A stretch of DNA of 64,000 nt from Parabacteroides hominis (GCF_014287585.1 NZ_JACOOJ010000009.1:1-64000); one strand, 5' to 3'; shown: positions 46,323 through 56,708, numbered from the stretch's first letter. The notes: generated by a model from the sequence alone, not told the origin. Program-made: numbers and translations.

Positions 46323-48980
46323 ATGAAAAAGAATTTATTAATCGCTATATTTTTGATTTGGACATCCAGTTTGTTAGCAATGGATTTTCCAAAGTTTTCT
46401 ACTGCTGGATTTTATGAGTTGCCGAATACAGGACGTGAAGTCTATTCTATGAATTTGGCTTGGAGATTCATCAAAGGTGATGTTGAGGGAAGTCCATATG
46501 CTACTGATTTTGACGATTCCGGCTGGGAAGTAGTTTCTATACCGCATGGTCTGGAATATTTGCCGGTTGAGGCAAGCGGTTGTGCGAACTATCAGGGGAT
46601 AGTGTGGTGTCGGAAACGCTTTACACCGGATTCTCGGTTGAAAGGGAAACAGTTGTTTATTCATTTTGAAGCCATAATGGGTAAAAGTAAAGTATATGTA
46701 AATGGAAGACTCTTGAAAGAACACTATGGAGGTTATTTGCCTGTTATTTTAGATGTTACGGATGTTTTAGATTGGGAAAAGGAGAATGTTATCGCAGTAA
46801 AGGCTGATAATAGTAACGATCCGCTTTATCCCGTTGGAAAACCCCAAAACCTGCTTGACTTTACCTATTTTGGCGGTATCTATCGGGATTGCTGGTTGGT
46901 GGCGCATAACAAGGTGTTTATTACGAATGCGAATTATGAGAATGAAGTAGCTGGTGGAGGATTGTTTGTTTCGTTTGCCGAAGTTTCAGAAAGAAATGCG
47001 ACCGTGAATCTGAAAGCGCATATCCGCAATAACTCGGAAAAGAATGAACAAGTAACGGTAATCTTCAATTTGAAAAAGAAGTCGGGTGAAACAGTCAAAC
47101 AAGTTTCAAAGAAAGTGTCGGTCAGAAAAGGAAAAGCAGGTTATGCGGTTGCTTCCATTGGGGTCGATTCGCCTCTTTTATGGAGTCCGGAAAATCCTTA
47201 TTTGTATGATTTGGACGTGATGGTGACAACAGACGACGGGGCTGTGGTCGATGGATATCGTCAACGTGTCGGCATCAGAAGCATCGAGTTCAAGCAGACC
47301 GAAGGACTTTGGATAAACGGTAAGCCATACGATGGAAAATTGATGGGCACGAACCGTCACCAGGATTTCGCTATTTTAGGAAATGCCTTGCCTAATTCCA
47401 TGCAATGGAGAGATGCCAAGAAGCTGCGCGATGCCGGGATGAAGGTGATCCGTACTCATTATGTGATTGATCCGGCTTTTATGGATGCTTGTGACGAACT
47501 GGGATTGTTTGCGCTGGTAGAAGTCCCCGGATGGCAGTTTTGGAACAATGAGCCGGTTTTTGGCGAACGCGTTTATTCGGATATCCGCAATATGATCCGC
47601 ATACATAGAAATCATGCCTCTTTGTTTTTCTGGGAACCTGTCTTGAATGAAACACGCTATCCGGATGAATTTGCGAAGAAGGCATTGGATATTTGTAAAG
47701 AAGAATATCCCTATCCTTATAGCATCGCGGCCTGTGATCACGGAGCAGCGGGCGATCATTATTATTCCTTATTGTTGCGTCCGATCGAATCGGATCTGCG
47801 CGACGATAAGACTTATTTCATTCGCGAATGGGGAGACAATGTAGACGATTGGAACGCGCAGAACTCCGATAGCCGTGTGGCACGCGGTTGGGGAGAAGTT
47901 CCTATGTTGATCCAGGCTGAGCATTATGCAAATCCTTCATATATAAAAGAACATCCGATTTTGTGCTATGAGACGATTTGCAATAAGCCGAAGCAAATAG
48001 TCGGTGCTTGCTTCTGGCACTCTTTTGACCATCAGCGCGGCTATCATGCCGATCCTTTCTATGGAGGAATCATGGATGCCTTCCGCCAGCCAAAAACATC
48101 TTATTATATGTTTATGGCGCAACGTTCTCCCGAAAAGAGTGACTTGATTGCCGACAATGGGCCTATGATTCACATCGCCCATGAGATCACGCCTTTCTCG
48201 CCGGCGGACGTGACAGTCTATTCGAATTGCGAAGAAGTCCGTCTGACCGTGTTTAAAGGCGGAAAAGAATATGTCTATAAGAAAGATCCGAGCCATAAAG
48301 GTATGCCTTCGCCGATCGTCACCTTTAAAGACGCTTATCATTTTATGGAATGGAAAGCGATGGCGCGTGCCGGAAAGCAGGATGATGCTTATTTACTGGC
48401 GGAGGGGTTGATCGGCGGGAAAGTCGTTGTCAGCCATAAACGCTACCCTTCCGGACAAGCCGATCATCTGATCGTCCGCCTGGATGACGAGCATGTATCT
48501 TTGAAAGCGGATGGTTCCGATGTGGTGACCGTCATTGCCGAAGTGGTGGACAAGCGCGGAACGGTGAAACGGTTGAATAATTCGCACGTCCGTTTTGACA
48601 TTCAGGGAGAAGGCAGACTGCTGGGAGATGCTTCCGTAGGTGCGAATCCGGTTCCGGTAATTTGGGGATCGGCGCCTGTTTTGGTGCAATCGACGACAAA
48701 GCCAGGCAAGGTGAGAATTATTGCGTCTATGCAAAATCCGGGACAATCTCGTCCGTTGGAAGGCGTCTTGGAGTTTGAGACGGTGGCAAACGATCAAAAA
48801 GAAATCTTTTCACAAGAAGAATTGTTAATTGGTGGTAAGTCACGATCCAAGATGAAAAGTGTTGTAAATAAGAACGATTTGGAGAGGGAAAACGAACGTT
48901 TGCGTAAAGAATTGAATCAATTAAAAGTAAGAGAAGTAGAAAAGCAACAGACGCAGTTCGGGGTTGGCATTAATGATTGA
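46323..48980 (+). CDS. GH2-family glycosidase with C-terminal coiled coil
   Basis: Exported glycoside hydrolase family 2 enzyme (beta-galactosidase, mannosidase or glucuronidase type). Signal peptide (1-19), N-terminal sugar-binding domain (about 40-185), an Ig-like domain (about 195-310) and a TIM barrel (about 312-615) with acid/base Glu443 in VLNETRYP and nucleophile Glu502 in FIREWGDN. A DUF4982-like domain and an invasin-like Ig domain follow (to about 820). The last 40 residues (DLERENERLRKELNQLK) form a strong heptad coiled coil, unusual for GH2. It is the last gene of the PUL. The substrate cannot be fixed. Confidence 0.9.
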   Translation: MKKNLLIAIFLIWTSSLLAMDFPKFSTAGFYELPNTGREVYSMNLAWRFIKGDVEGSPYATDFDDSGWEVVSIPHGLEYLPVEASGCANYQGIVWCRKRFTPDSRLKGKQLFIHFEAIMGKSKVYVNGRLLKEHYGGYLPVILDVTDVLDWEKENVIAVKADNSNDPLYPVGKPQNLLDFTYFGGIYRDCWLVAHNKVFITNANYENEVAGGGLFVSFAEVSERNATVNLKAHIRNNSEKNEQVTVIFNLKKKSGETVKQVSKKVSVRKGKAGYAVASIGVDSPLLWSPENPYLYDLDVMVTTDDGAVVDGYRQRVGIRSIEFKQTEGLWINGKPYDGKLMGTNRHQDFAILGNALPNSMQWRDAKKLRDAGMKVIRTHYVIDPAFMDACDELGLFALVEVPGWQFWNNEPVFGERVYSDIRNMIRIHRNHASLFFWEPVLNETRYPDEFAKKALDICKEEYPYPYSIAACDHGAAGDHYYSLLLRPIESDLRDDKTYFIREWGDNVDDWNAQNSDSRVARGWGEVPMLIQAEHYANPSYIKEHPILCYETICNKPKQIVGACFWHSFDHQRGYHADPFYGGIMDAFRQPKTSYYMFMAQRSPEKSDLIADNGPMIHIAHEITPFSPADVTVYSNCEEVRLTVFKGGKEYVYKKDPSHKGMPSPIVTFKDAYHFMEWKAMARAGKQDDAYLLAEGLIGGKVVVSHKRYPSGQADHLIVRLDDEHVSLKADGSDVVTVIAEVVDKRGTVKRLNNSHVRFDIQGEGRLLGDASVGANPVPVIWGSAPVLVQSTTKPGKVRIIASMQNPGQSRPLEGVLEFETVANDQKEIFSQEELLIGGKSRSKMKSVVNKNDLERENERLRKELNQLKVREVEKQQTQFGVGIND

Positions 48981-49038
48981 GTTTAAATGCAAAGTAATAT
49001 AAAATTTAGCTCTTATGTACTTATCTATATTATTTTTG

Positions 49039-49046
49039 TACTTTTG
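49039..49046 (+). promoter_or_regulatory. Promoter box of valS
   Basis: TACTTTTG matches TAnnTTTG, 63 bp before the valS start. Confidence 0.5.
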
Positions 49047-49109
49047 CGTCTGAAAATGGCGGACTTCTTTTGTCTGTGCCGAACATAGATATAATTATAA
49101 CGAAACGAT

Positions 49110-51737
49110 ATGGAAATTGCAAGTAAGTACAATCCCGCAGAAGTAGAGGGTAAGTGGTATCAGTATTGGTTGGATAACGGCTTTTTCAAGTCGAAACCCG
49201 ACGGCCGTGAGCCGTACACAATCGTCATTCCGCCCCCAAACGTCACTGGCGTGCTTCATATGGGACACATGCTTAACAATACCATTCAGGATATTCTGAT
49301 CCGCCGTGCCCGTATGCAGGGGAAGAACGCTTGCTGGGTTCCGGGAACGGACCACGCTTCTATTGCAACCGAAGCAAAAGTTGTGAATCGCCTTGCACAG
49401 CAGGGGATTAAGAAGACTGACCTGACACGTGAAGACTTCCTGAAACATGCTTGGGAATGGAAGGAAGAACACGGAGGCATCATTCTGAAACAGTTGCGTA
49501 AGTTAGGAGCGTCCTGCGACTGGGACCGTACGGCTTTCACAATGGATGAACTGCGTTCCGAAAGCGTAATCAAAGTTTTTGTAGACCTGTTCGAAAAAGG
49601 ACTGATCTATCGCGGTGTCCGTATGGTAAACTGGGACCCGAAAGCATTGACAGCCCTGTCCGATGAGGAAGTTATATATAAGGAAGAGCACAGCAAGCTC
49701 TATTACCTTCGCTACAAGGTGGAGGGAGATCCGGAAGGCCGCTATGCGGTTGTCGCGACAACCCGACCGGAGACGATCATGGGAGATACGGCTATGTGTA
49801 TCAATCCGAACGACCCGAAGAACACTTGGTTGAAAGGGAAGAAAGTGATCGTTCCGCTGGTAAACCGCGTGATCCCTGTGATCGAAGACGATTATGTGGA
49901 TATCGAGTTCGGAACCGGTTGCCTGAAAGTGACTCCGGCACACGATGTGAACGACTATATGTTGGGTGAGAAATACAACTTGCCTTCTATCGATATTTTC
50001 AACGATAACGGTACGATCAGCGAGGCGGGCGGCCTGTATGTCGGCATGGACCGTTTCGATGTGCGCGAACAGATCGAGAAAGACTTGGTAGCAGCCGGAC
50101 TGATAGAAAAGGTGGAAGCCTATGAAAACAAAGTCGGTTTCTCCGAACGTACCAATGTGCCTATCGAACCGAAGCTGTCCATGCAATGGTTCCTGAAGAT
50201 GGAGCATCTCGCGCAGATCGCTTTGGAACCGGTGATGAAGGACGACATCAAGTTCTATCCTCCGAAGTTCAAGAATACCTATCGCCACTGGATGGAAAAC
50301 ATCAAGGACTGGTGTATCAGCCGCCAGTTGTGGTGGGGACACCGTATTCCGGCTTACTTCCTGCCCGAAGGCGGTTATGTCGTGGCCGAAACACCGGAGA
50401 AAGCATTGGAAATGGCAAAGGAAAAGACCGGCAACGCCTCTCTGACGATGGCCGATCTGCGCCAGGACGAAGACGTGCTGGATACCTGGTTCTCTTCCTG
50501 GTTGTGGCCGATCTCTCTGTTCAATGGCATCAACGATCCGGACAACGAGGAGATCGACTACTACTATCCGACGAGCGACCTGGTGACGGGACCGGATATC
50601 ATCTTCTTCTGGGTAGCCCGCATGATTATGGCCGGTTACGAATATCGCGGCAAGATGCCGTTCAAGAACGTTTATTTCACCGGTATCGTGCGTGACAAAC
50701 TGGGCCGTAAGATGTCAAAGTCGTTAGGAAACTCTCCCGACCCGCTGCAACTTATCGAACAATATGGCGCCGACGGCGTGCGTATGGGATTGATGATGGC
50801 GGCGCCTGCCGGAAACGACATTCCTTTCGACGATGCGTTGTGCGAACAGGGACGTAACTTCAACAATAAGATTTGGAATGCCTTCCGTCTGATCAAAGGA
50901 TGGACGGTCGACGAAAATATCGGCCAGCCCGAAGCGGCAGCTACAGCCGTCAAATGGTTTAAGATGCAGTTGGACAAGACGATCGCCGAAATGGACGACC
51001 TGTTCGGCAAATACCGCCTGAGCGAAGCGATGATGGCTGTTTACAAACTCTTCTGGGATGAGTTCTCTTCCTGGTACTTGGAGATGGTTAAACCGGGTTA
51101 TCAACAACCTGTTGATAAGTCTACCTACTTATCGACACTTGGCTTCTTCGATGCCCTGCTCCGCCTGCTCCATCCGTTTATGCCCTTTATTACAGAGGAA
51201 TTGTGGCAAGCATTGGAGCCGCGTAAGGAAGGCGAGAGCCTGATGGTCGCATTGATACCGGAGGTTGCACCTGTTGATAACGCATATCTGGAAGACTTCG
51301 AAATTGCAAAAGAAATAGTGGGTGGAGTGCGTACGATACGTCTCCAGAAAAATATACCGAATAAGGAAACATTGGATTTACAGGTTTTGGGTGAGCATAA
51401 CGATCACTTCAATGCCGTAATCGCCAAGATGTGCAACCTGTCGTCCATCATCCGTACGGAAGAAAAAGCAGCCGGTTCTGCTTCCTTCCTGGTGCGTACG
51501 ACGGAATATGCTGTCCCATTGGGTAATATGATCAACGTGGAAGAGGAGTTGGCTAAACTTCAGGACGAACTGAAATACCAGCAAGGCTTCCTGACTTCTG
51601 TGATGAAAAAACTAAGTAATGAAAGTTTTGTAAGTAAAGCACCGGCCAAAGTCATTGAAATGGAACGCAAGAAACAGGCTGATGCAGAAAGTAAAATCAA
51701 GTCTATCGAAGAAAGTATCGCAGCTTTGAAGAAGTAG
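49110..51737 (+). CDS. valS: Valyl-tRNA synthetase
   Basis: Class I synthetase charging tRNA-Val. The HIGH motif appears as HMGH at residues 50-53 ([17 protein letters not shown]). KMSKS is at residues 534-538. The CP1 editing domain is present ([12 protein letters not shown]). The end of the protein is the arm coiled coil ([17 protein letters not shown]). Length 875 is normal. It is followed by the sensor kinase after 19 bp, so the two may share a transcript. Confidence 0.98.
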   Translation: MEIASKYNPAEVEGKWYQYWLDNGFFKSKPDGREPYTIVIPPPNVTGVLHMGHMLNNTIQDILIRRARMQGKNACWVPGTDHASIATEAKVVNRLAQQGIKKTDLTREDFLKHAWEWKEEHGGIILKQLRKLGASCDWDRTAFTMDELRSESVIKVFVDLFEKGLIYRGVRMVNWDPKALTALSDEEVIYKEEHSKLYYLRYKVEGDPEGRYAVVATTRPETIMGDTAMCINPNDPKNTWLKGKKVIVPLVNRVIPVIEDDYVDIEFGTGCLKVTPAHDVNDYMLGEKYNLPSIDIFNDNGTISEAGGLYVGMDRFDVREQIEKDLVAAGLIEKVEAYENKVGFSERTNVPIEPKLSMQWFLKMEHLAQIALEPVMKDDIKFYPPKFKNTYRHWMENIKDWCISRQLWWGHRIPAYFLPEGGYVVAETPEKALEMAKEKTGNASLTMADLRQDEDVLDTWFSSWLWPISLFNGINDPDNEEIDYYYPTSDLVTGPDIIFFWVARMIMAGYEYRGKMPFKNVYFTGIVRDKLGRKMSKSLGNSPDPLQLIEQYGADGVRMGLMMAAPAGNDIPFDDALCEQGRNFNNKIWNAFRLIKGWTVDENIGQPEAAATAVKWFKMQLDKTIAEMDDLFGKYRLSEAMMAVYKLFWDEFSSWYLEMVKPGYQQPVDKSTYLSTLGFFDALLRLLHPFMPFITEELWQALEPRKEGESLMVALIPEVAPVDNAYLEDFEIAKEIVGGVRTIRLQKNIPNKETLDLQVLGEHNDHFNAVIAKMCNLSSIIRTEEKAAGSASFLVRTTEYAVPLGNMINVEEELAKLQDELKYQQGFLTSVMKKLSNESFVSKAPAKVIEMERKKQADAESKIKSIEESIAALKK

Positions 51738-51756
51738 GCTTCCAAAATATAATCAG

Positions 51757-53736
51757 ATGAAGCAGCTCTTCTGGTTAACCTTATTATTATTGACGCAAGC
51801 TACTGTTCCGGTGAAGGCAGAAACCGGAACGGATAGTTTGCGTCTTGTCTTGAAAGCCCTTCCGGCAGAGGAGAGGCTCGCCAGGCTGAATGAACTGGCA
51901 AGTGTGTATTATGACCAAGGTGGAGGGATGTATCCCAAGTGGTTTTACAAGGAAGTGACGGAACAGCAGAATGAAGAATATCTGCCGAATGCTCTTTTTC
52001 ACCTCGTCCGTTATTATTATGCCAAGAAACCGGACAGCATGCGCTATTATCTGGCCGAAGCAGAACCTCTGTTCCTGAAAGAGAAACGATATGAAGAATT
52101 GTTCCGGATGAAAGCCTGGAATATTTACATGTTGTCTTCCGAAGGAGCGCAGGATGCCATTTTGCCGGCTACCCGTGAATTGGTGGAACTGGCCCGTCGA
52201 CTGGATTTTCCCGAAGGGGAAGAAATGGCGAACCAGGCATTGGCTAATTATTATCTGAGTCACGGGTTGAAGAAAGAAGGGGCGGATTTATATGAAGAAG
52301 TATTGAACCACATGGAGAAACGGAACGCGCCGATCATCAAACGGTTCAATATCCTGCGGTCACTGTTGAACAGTTCGATTCCCAATGAAGCCCACATGCG
52401 GGCTTTGGAAAGGATGAAGGCTTGCCTGACGGAATGCACGGAAAAAGGCATTACGATGTTGGATGCGGAAATCTCTATCGATTATTGCTGGTATGTTTAT
52501 TACCGGACGTTGGCTGCGGATGCTTGCATCAATGAAAATCCCGAAGAGGCAAAAGAATACTTGGCAAAGGCGGAAGCGTTGGTGAAAAAGAATAATATGT
52601 CCAGGGAAGAGATGACTTTGGATAATATCCGGCTCTATTATTACCGGTTGGTCGGGGATAATGAGGGCGCTCTCGCTATAATTGAAAAATTGTTGAAAAA
52701 CTTCAAGGATTCAAACCGACCGGTCGGTTACCTGGACATATTGGAACAAAAAGCGAAAACCTATATCCGGTTGGGGGCCGGAATGAAGGCTGCCGAAACG
52801 TATGAAGAGTTTATTGCACTGAAAGACTCGGTCACATCCGCCAAGTATTACGATGAACTTGCCTATTGGCGTACCCAGCACGATGTGGATAAGCTGGAAC
52901 TGAAAAATAAGCAGATGGCGCTGGAAGCTTCTGAAACACACGCGCAAATCTTATTGATGGGAGGCGGGTTGATTCTCCTTTTGCTGGCTTGCGGCACACT
53001 TGCTATCATTTCCTATTCGCGCCATCAGTATAGCAAACAGTTGAAGTTGGCCAAAGAGAAGGCGGAAGAAGCCGACCGGATGAAATCGGCGTTCCTCGCC
53101 AATATGAACCACGAAATCCGTACGCCGCTGAATGCCATAGTCGGTTTTTCGCAAGTATTGGTGGATGAGGATGATGCGGAAGTCCGTCTGGAATACTTGA
53201 AAATAATCCAAAACAATAATGAGCTGTTGCAACGGCTGGTAAATGATGTGTTGGATTTGTCGAAGATAGAATCCAACTCGATGACATTCTCCTTTTTCAA
53301 CATCTACTTGCCGGAAATGATGGATGAGATCTTTCGTTCGACACAGCTCCGTATGCCTGAAGGCGTCGTTTTGGAGTTAAAAGAATGTCCCGCGATAAAT
53401 TTTTATACGGATCGCATGCGTCTTACGCAAATCATTACTAACTTGCTGAACAATGCGATAAAGCATACGGAAAAAGGATTTATCCGTTTTGGGTATGATA
53501 TATTGGAGACGGAGATAAAGTTCTTTGTCGAAGATACAGGCGAGGGCATACCGGAGGATAAGCTGGAAAGCATTTTCAGCCGTTTTGTACAGTTGAGCGA
53601 CTGGAGCAAAGGAGTCGGATTGGGGCTCGCTATCTGCAAGGGACTGATTTCAAAAATGGGAGGAACGATTGCCGTTACTTCCAAATTGGGAGTTGGCTCT
53701 GTCTTTTACGTTACTCTACCCATTCAGAAGGCATAA
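51757..53736 (+). CDS. TPR-domain sensor histidine kinase
   Basis: A 659-residue membrane kinase: signal peptide (1-21), a periplasmic helical TPR-like sensor (about 25-390), a membrane helix (about 408-428, ILLMGGGLILLLLACGTLAII), then the kinase core. The phosphorylated His452 lies in MNHEIRTPLNAIVGFSQ. The N box (TNLLNNAIKHTEKGF), the G1 (DTGEGIP) and G2 (GVGLGLAICKG) boxes are intact. No response regulator is encoded next to it. The 3' end is followed directly by the stump of a second kinase gene. Confidence 0.93.
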   Translation: MKQLFWLTLLLLTQATVPVKAETGTDSLRLVLKALPAEERLARLNELASVYYDQGGGMYPKWFYKEVTEQQNEEYLPNALFHLVRYYYAKKPDSMRYYLAEAEPLFLKEKRYEELFRMKAWNIYMLSSEGAQDAILPATRELVELARRLDFPEGEEMANQALANYYLSHGLKKEGADLYEEVLNHMEKRNAPIIKRFNILRSLLNSSIPNEAHMRALERMKACLTECTEKGITMLDAEISIDYCWYVYYRTLAADACINENPEEAKEYLAKAEALVKKNNMSREEMTLDNIRLYYYRLVGDNEGALAIIEKLLKNFKDSNRPVGYLDILEQKAKTYIRLGAGMKAAETYEEFIALKDSVTSAKYYDELAYWRTQHDVDKLELKNKQMALEASETHAQILLMGGGLILLLLACGTLAIISYSRHQYSKQLKLAKEKAEEADRMKSAFLANMNHEIRTPLNAIVGFSQVLVDEDDAEVRLEYLKIIQNNNELLQRLVNDVLDLSKIESNSMTFSFFNIYLPEMMDEIFRSTQLRMPEGVVLELKECPAINFYTDRMRLTQIITNLLNNAIKHTEKGFIRFGYDILETEIKFFVEDTGEGIPEDKLESIFSRFVQLSDWSKGVGLGLAICKGLISKMGGTIAVTSKLGVGSVFYVTLPIQKA

Positions 53737-53737
53737 T

Positions 53738-53806
53738 GGAACCGTCCGTGTGACTTCGAAAGTCGGTGAAGGTTCCGTCTTCTATGTGAAGCTGCCTCGT
53801 GTATAA
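53738..53806 (+). pseudogene. 3' stump of a second histidine kinase
   Basis: Immediately after the kinase stop codon, in another frame, 22 codons read GTVRVTSKVGEGSVFYVKLP followed by RV and a stop. This matches the C-terminus of the upstream kinase (GTIAVTSKLGVGSVFYVTLP), the end of an HATPase domain. It is not expressed as a protein. It looks like the junction left when a tandem kinase gene was deleted by recombination, or a partial duplication. Confidence 0.8.
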
Positions 53807-53872
53807 ATGGATTAATTACAGCAAAGTCTTCTATTTTCTTTTCAAATGTTATCGTACACACTGAAAAAAGAT

Positions 53873-53880
53873 TATATTTG
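53873..53880 (+). promoter_or_regulatory. Promoter box of the sugar isomerase gene
   Basis: TATATTTG matches TAnnTTTG, 40 bp before the ATG. Confidence 0.55.
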
Positions 53881-53920
53881 CTGTCATAATAATACAAACA
53901 CATCATTTTAATTTAATATC

Positions 53921-54772
53921 ATGGAGAAATCAAGAAGATCCTTTTTTAAGAAGGGGCTGGCAGGAGCTATTCTGCTGGGTACGGCAAGCGTAGCTAAGGC
54001 CGGATTGCCCGATCCCGTGAAGCCTAAGGCAGCCAAGGCTGTAAATCCTTTTCATTTGGGTATGGCCGGGTACACATTTGTGAACTTTGACTTGGAAACT
54101 ACGTTAAAAACTTTGCAGCGTCTGGATATTCATTATCTTTGTATCAAGGATTTCCACCTGCCGTTGGATAGCAATGAAGAACAGATCAAGGCTTTCCACG
54201 ACAAATGCGCTTCTTATGGCGTGACCGGATATGCAGTCGGTCCTATCTATATGAAGAGCGAGGCTGAAATCGATCGTGGTTTTGAATATGCGAAGCGAGT
54301 AGGCGTGAAAACGATTGTCGGCGTGCCGAATTACGAACTTTTGCCCTATGTGGACAAGAAAGTAAAAGAGTACGACTTCAATTATGCAATTCATTTGCAC
54401 GGGCCTGATATCAAGACTTATCCGGATGCGACGGATGTTTGGGAACATACGAAAGATCTGGACCCGCGTATCGGTATGTGCCTGGATGTCGGTCACGACT
54501 TGCGTAACGGTTGCGATCCTGTTGCCGACTTGAAGAAATATCATACCCGTGTGTTCGATATGCACATTAAGGATGTGACGGATTCTTCCAAAGCCGGACG
54601 CGGTATCGAGATCGGGCGCGGAAAGATAGACTTCCCCGCATTGATTCGTATGATGCGCGAAGTGAACTATACAGGAATGTGCAGTCTTGAATTCGAAAAG
54701 GATATGAAAGATCCTTTCCTCGGTATCGCAGAGTCTATCGGCTATTTCAAAGCCGTTAGCGATATGGCATGA
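53921..54772 (+). CDS. Tat-exported sugar phosphate isomerase/epimerase-like protein
   Basis: A 283-residue TIM-barrel protein of the xylose isomerase-like (AP endonuclease 2) fold. The N-terminus has a twin-arginine signal, SRRSFFKKGLAGAILLG, then A-rich to about residue 30, so it is exported in folded form, perhaps with metal. Metal/active-site positions HLHGPD, GMCLDVGHD, DMHIKD and SLEFE are visible. The substrate is unknown; relatives act on keto-sugars or inositols. Followed by a long AT-rich hairpin. Confidence 0.88.
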   Translation: MEKSRRSFFKKGLAGAILLGTASVAKAGLPDPVKPKAAKAVNPFHLGMAGYTFVNFDLETTLKTLQRLDIHYLCIKDFHLPLDSNEEQIKAFHDKCASYGVTGYAVGPIYMKSEAEIDRGFEYAKRVGVKTIVGVPNYELLPYVDKKVKEYDFNYAIHLHGPDIKTYPDATDVWEHTKDLDPRIGMCLDVGHDLRNGCDPVADLKKYHTRVFDMHIKDVTDSSKAGRGIEIGRGKIDFPALIRMMREVNYTGMCSLEFEKDMKDPFLGIAESIGYFKAVSDMA

Positions 54773-54783
54773 TAAGAATTATG

Positions 54784-54856
54784 ATTTATGATTTGTGATT
54801 TATGATTTATGAAGCACAAGTTGTGAAGCATAATTCATAAATTATAAATCATAAAT
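54784..54856. repeat. Long AT-rich inverted repeat (27-bp arms)
   Basis: Arms at 54784-54810 and 54830-54856 match at 24 of 27 positions; both are tandem copies of ATTTATG-type units. The 19-nt loop contains a small palindrome, CACAAGTTGTG. It fills the gap between two same-strand genes and resembles the one at 5115-5189 in build. Confidence 0.8.
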
Positions 54857-54862
54857 GTAAAG

Positions 54863-55894
54863 ATGAGAACAACGTTGTATCTGTTAATGGCCTGCCTGTT
54901 TTCGGCGTGCAGCACCATTGAGTATATCGGAATAGAAACTTACAACCCTGCCGAGATTACTTTCCCGAAGAATGTCGGCAAGGTTTTGATCGTTAATAAC
55001 GCCGTTCCCCAGCCCGGCGATGTCGGCTATACCTATAATTTATACGGGACTGTGCAAGATACGGCCCGCGCCCATGCGGATAGCGCCTTGTATGATGCCT
55101 GCCACTCCTTAGGCAAATCGATAGTGGATGTTTCTTTCTTCAATGATGTCCTTCTCTATCATGACGGAACCCGTCAGGATGCGAAATATCTGGTGGATGT
55201 ACAGTTGACGCCCGAAGCGGTGAAAGAATTGTGCCGGGAGACAGGGACGGACGCTATTATTTCGCTCGATCGCCTGCTGTTCCGGATGGAAAAGAATGTC
55301 GTCGCTTTTGCCGAAGGTTTTGTCGTAGGAGGTGTCGATGTTGAAATTACGGGAGTCGTCCGCGGATATCTTCCCGGACGCGACAGGCCGTTGGCCACCG
55401 TCTACGTGCAGGATAGCATTTTCTGGTCTGAAAGCGCGGACAATATGGAGCAATTGAAACTTTACCTGCCGTCGCCGGATGAAGCTTTGCGGGCTGCCGG
55501 GCAGTATATCGGTACGAAGGTTACTCCGAACTTTGTTCCTCACTGGGATAATGAGAGCCGCTGGTTCTACAAAGGAGAAGGAGCGCGTTGGAAAGAAGCG
55601 ACCGCCTATGCCTTGTCCGACAAATGGGAGGAAGCGGCCTCGCGCTGGAAAGATGTCTATCACAATTCTTCGCGCTGGAAAGAGCGGGCAAAGGCAGCAT
55701 CGAACTTGGCTTTGTATTGTGAAATGAATACTCAGTTGAAGGATGCCTACAACTGGGCTGCTAAATCTTACGAGATTTTTAATAATAAAAAAGGAGAAGA
55801 CTACAATTACACGAAAATGCAACGGCTGTATGTAGAGGCCCTTAGCAAGCGTATCCGTTCAGATCAAAAACTAAATAAGCAATTTGGAGAATAA
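54863..55894 (+). CDS. DUF6340-family lipoprotein
   Basis: A 343-residue lipoprotein: signal peptide with Cys16 in LFSACSTIEYIGIETYNPAEI, then an alpha/beta domain (about 30-215) and a helical C-terminal half with TPR-like repeats (about 230-335, EGARWKEATAYALSDKWEEAASRWKD). It matches the DUF6340 family seen in gut Bacteroidales. Function unknown. No promoter box was found, and the hairpin lies directly upstream. Confidence 0.85.
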   Translation: MRTTLYLLMACLFSACSTIEYIGIETYNPAEITFPKNVGKVLIVNNAVPQPGDVGYTYNLYGTVQDTARAHADSALYDACHSLGKSIVDVSFFNDVLLYHDGTRQDAKYLVDVQLTPEAVKELCRETGTDAIISLDRLLFRMEKNVVAFAEGFVVGGVDVEITGVVRGYLPGRDRPLATVYVQDSIFWSESADNMEQLKLYLPSPDEALRAAGQYIGTKVTPNFVPHWDNESRWFYKGEGARWKEATAYALSDKWEEAASRWKDVYHNSSRWKERAKAASNLALYCEMNTQLKDAYNWAAKSYEIFNNKKGEDYNYTKMQRLYVEALSKRIRSDQKLNKQFGE

Positions 55895-55920
55895 TAATCT
55901 TATATTCTCTGAATTATTAT

Positions 55921-55928
55921 TACTTTTG
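55921..55928 (+). promoter_or_regulatory. Promoter box of the acidic protein gene
   Basis: TACTTTTG matches TAnnTTTG, 34 bp before the ATG at 55963. Confidence 0.5.
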
Positions 55929-55962
55929 GCAGACGTTTCGAATAAAGAATAAATAATAAAAT

Positions 55963-56424
55963 ATGAGTGCAAATAATGCAAAGATTCAGGCTGTCATAGA
56001 AACGACTTTCAATTCGGCCATCAATAAACTTGCTGCGAACGAAGCTGGCAACTGTTACAGCGATTTATACGTGCAGGTAGATGCTGAAAGCGGAGAGCTG
56101 CTTATTTATGATGAAGAGGATGCGCTGGTTGAAAAGACTATCATTTTCGATTGGGTGAATACGACATGTGATGACGATAAGTTCACTCAGCAGGTTTCTG
56201 CAACTTTGAAAGCCGTGCTTGCCGTTCTGGTTACAAAAAAAGTTTTTGATAACCCTTGTTTTCTGAAACCGTTCTCGGTAAGCCTGACTGACGAGGATTT
56301 CTCTGTTATTGAGGAACTTCTGTTCCTGGATGATGAAAATCTTCGTTTGGATGATCCTCTTTTAAAAGATTTGGATGCAGATTTAGATGATTTTTTAGCA
56401 AAACTTCTTTCAGATGTCAAATAG
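55963..56424 (+). CDS. Acidic hypothetical protein
   Basis: A 153-residue soluble protein that I do not recognise. Strongly acidic, especially at the C-terminus (LDDENLRLDDPLLKDLDADLDDFLAKLL). No signal peptide or membrane helix. The N-terminal part (IQAVIETTFNSAINKLAANEAGNCYSDLYVQVD) may form a helix plus beta domain. It stands alone, with its own promoter, before tRNA-Thr. Confidence 0.75.
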   Translation: MSANNAKIQAVIETTFNSAINKLAANEAGNCYSDLYVQVDAESGELLIYDEEDALVEKTIIFDWVNTTCDDDKFTQQVSATLKAVLAVLVTKKVFDNPCFLKPFSVSLTDEDFSVIEELLFLDDENLRLDDPLLKDLDADLDDFLAKLLSDVK

Positions 56425-56430
56425 AGTTCT

Positions 56431-56438
56431 TATATTTG
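56431..56438 (+). promoter_or_regulatory. Promoter box of tRNA-Thr
   Basis: TATATTTG matches TAnnTTTG, 25 bp before the tRNA. Confidence 0.55.
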
Positions 56439-56463
56439 CGCCCGCATTCAGGAAGTAAATGTT

Positions 56464-56536
<73 letters not shown>

Positions 56537-56543
56537 CACAAAC

Positions 56544-56579
56544 AAAAGGCAATCATCTTTACGATGGTTGCCTTTTTTA
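56544..56579 (+). terminator. Rho-independent terminator of tRNA-Thr
   Basis: AAAAGGCAATCATC pairs with GATGGTTGCCTTTT (one GU pair), followed by a T run. Confidence 0.85.
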
Positions 56580-56708
56580 TTGCTATTTTCAGACTGCGTA
56601 ACCGCTGCCGAATACCGGATGAAACGCCTTATCATCTACCTGTGTACCTATAATGCAAAGTTGAGGTTCACGTTCACAATGTTTGTAAATGACTTATATA
56701 CAATGATT

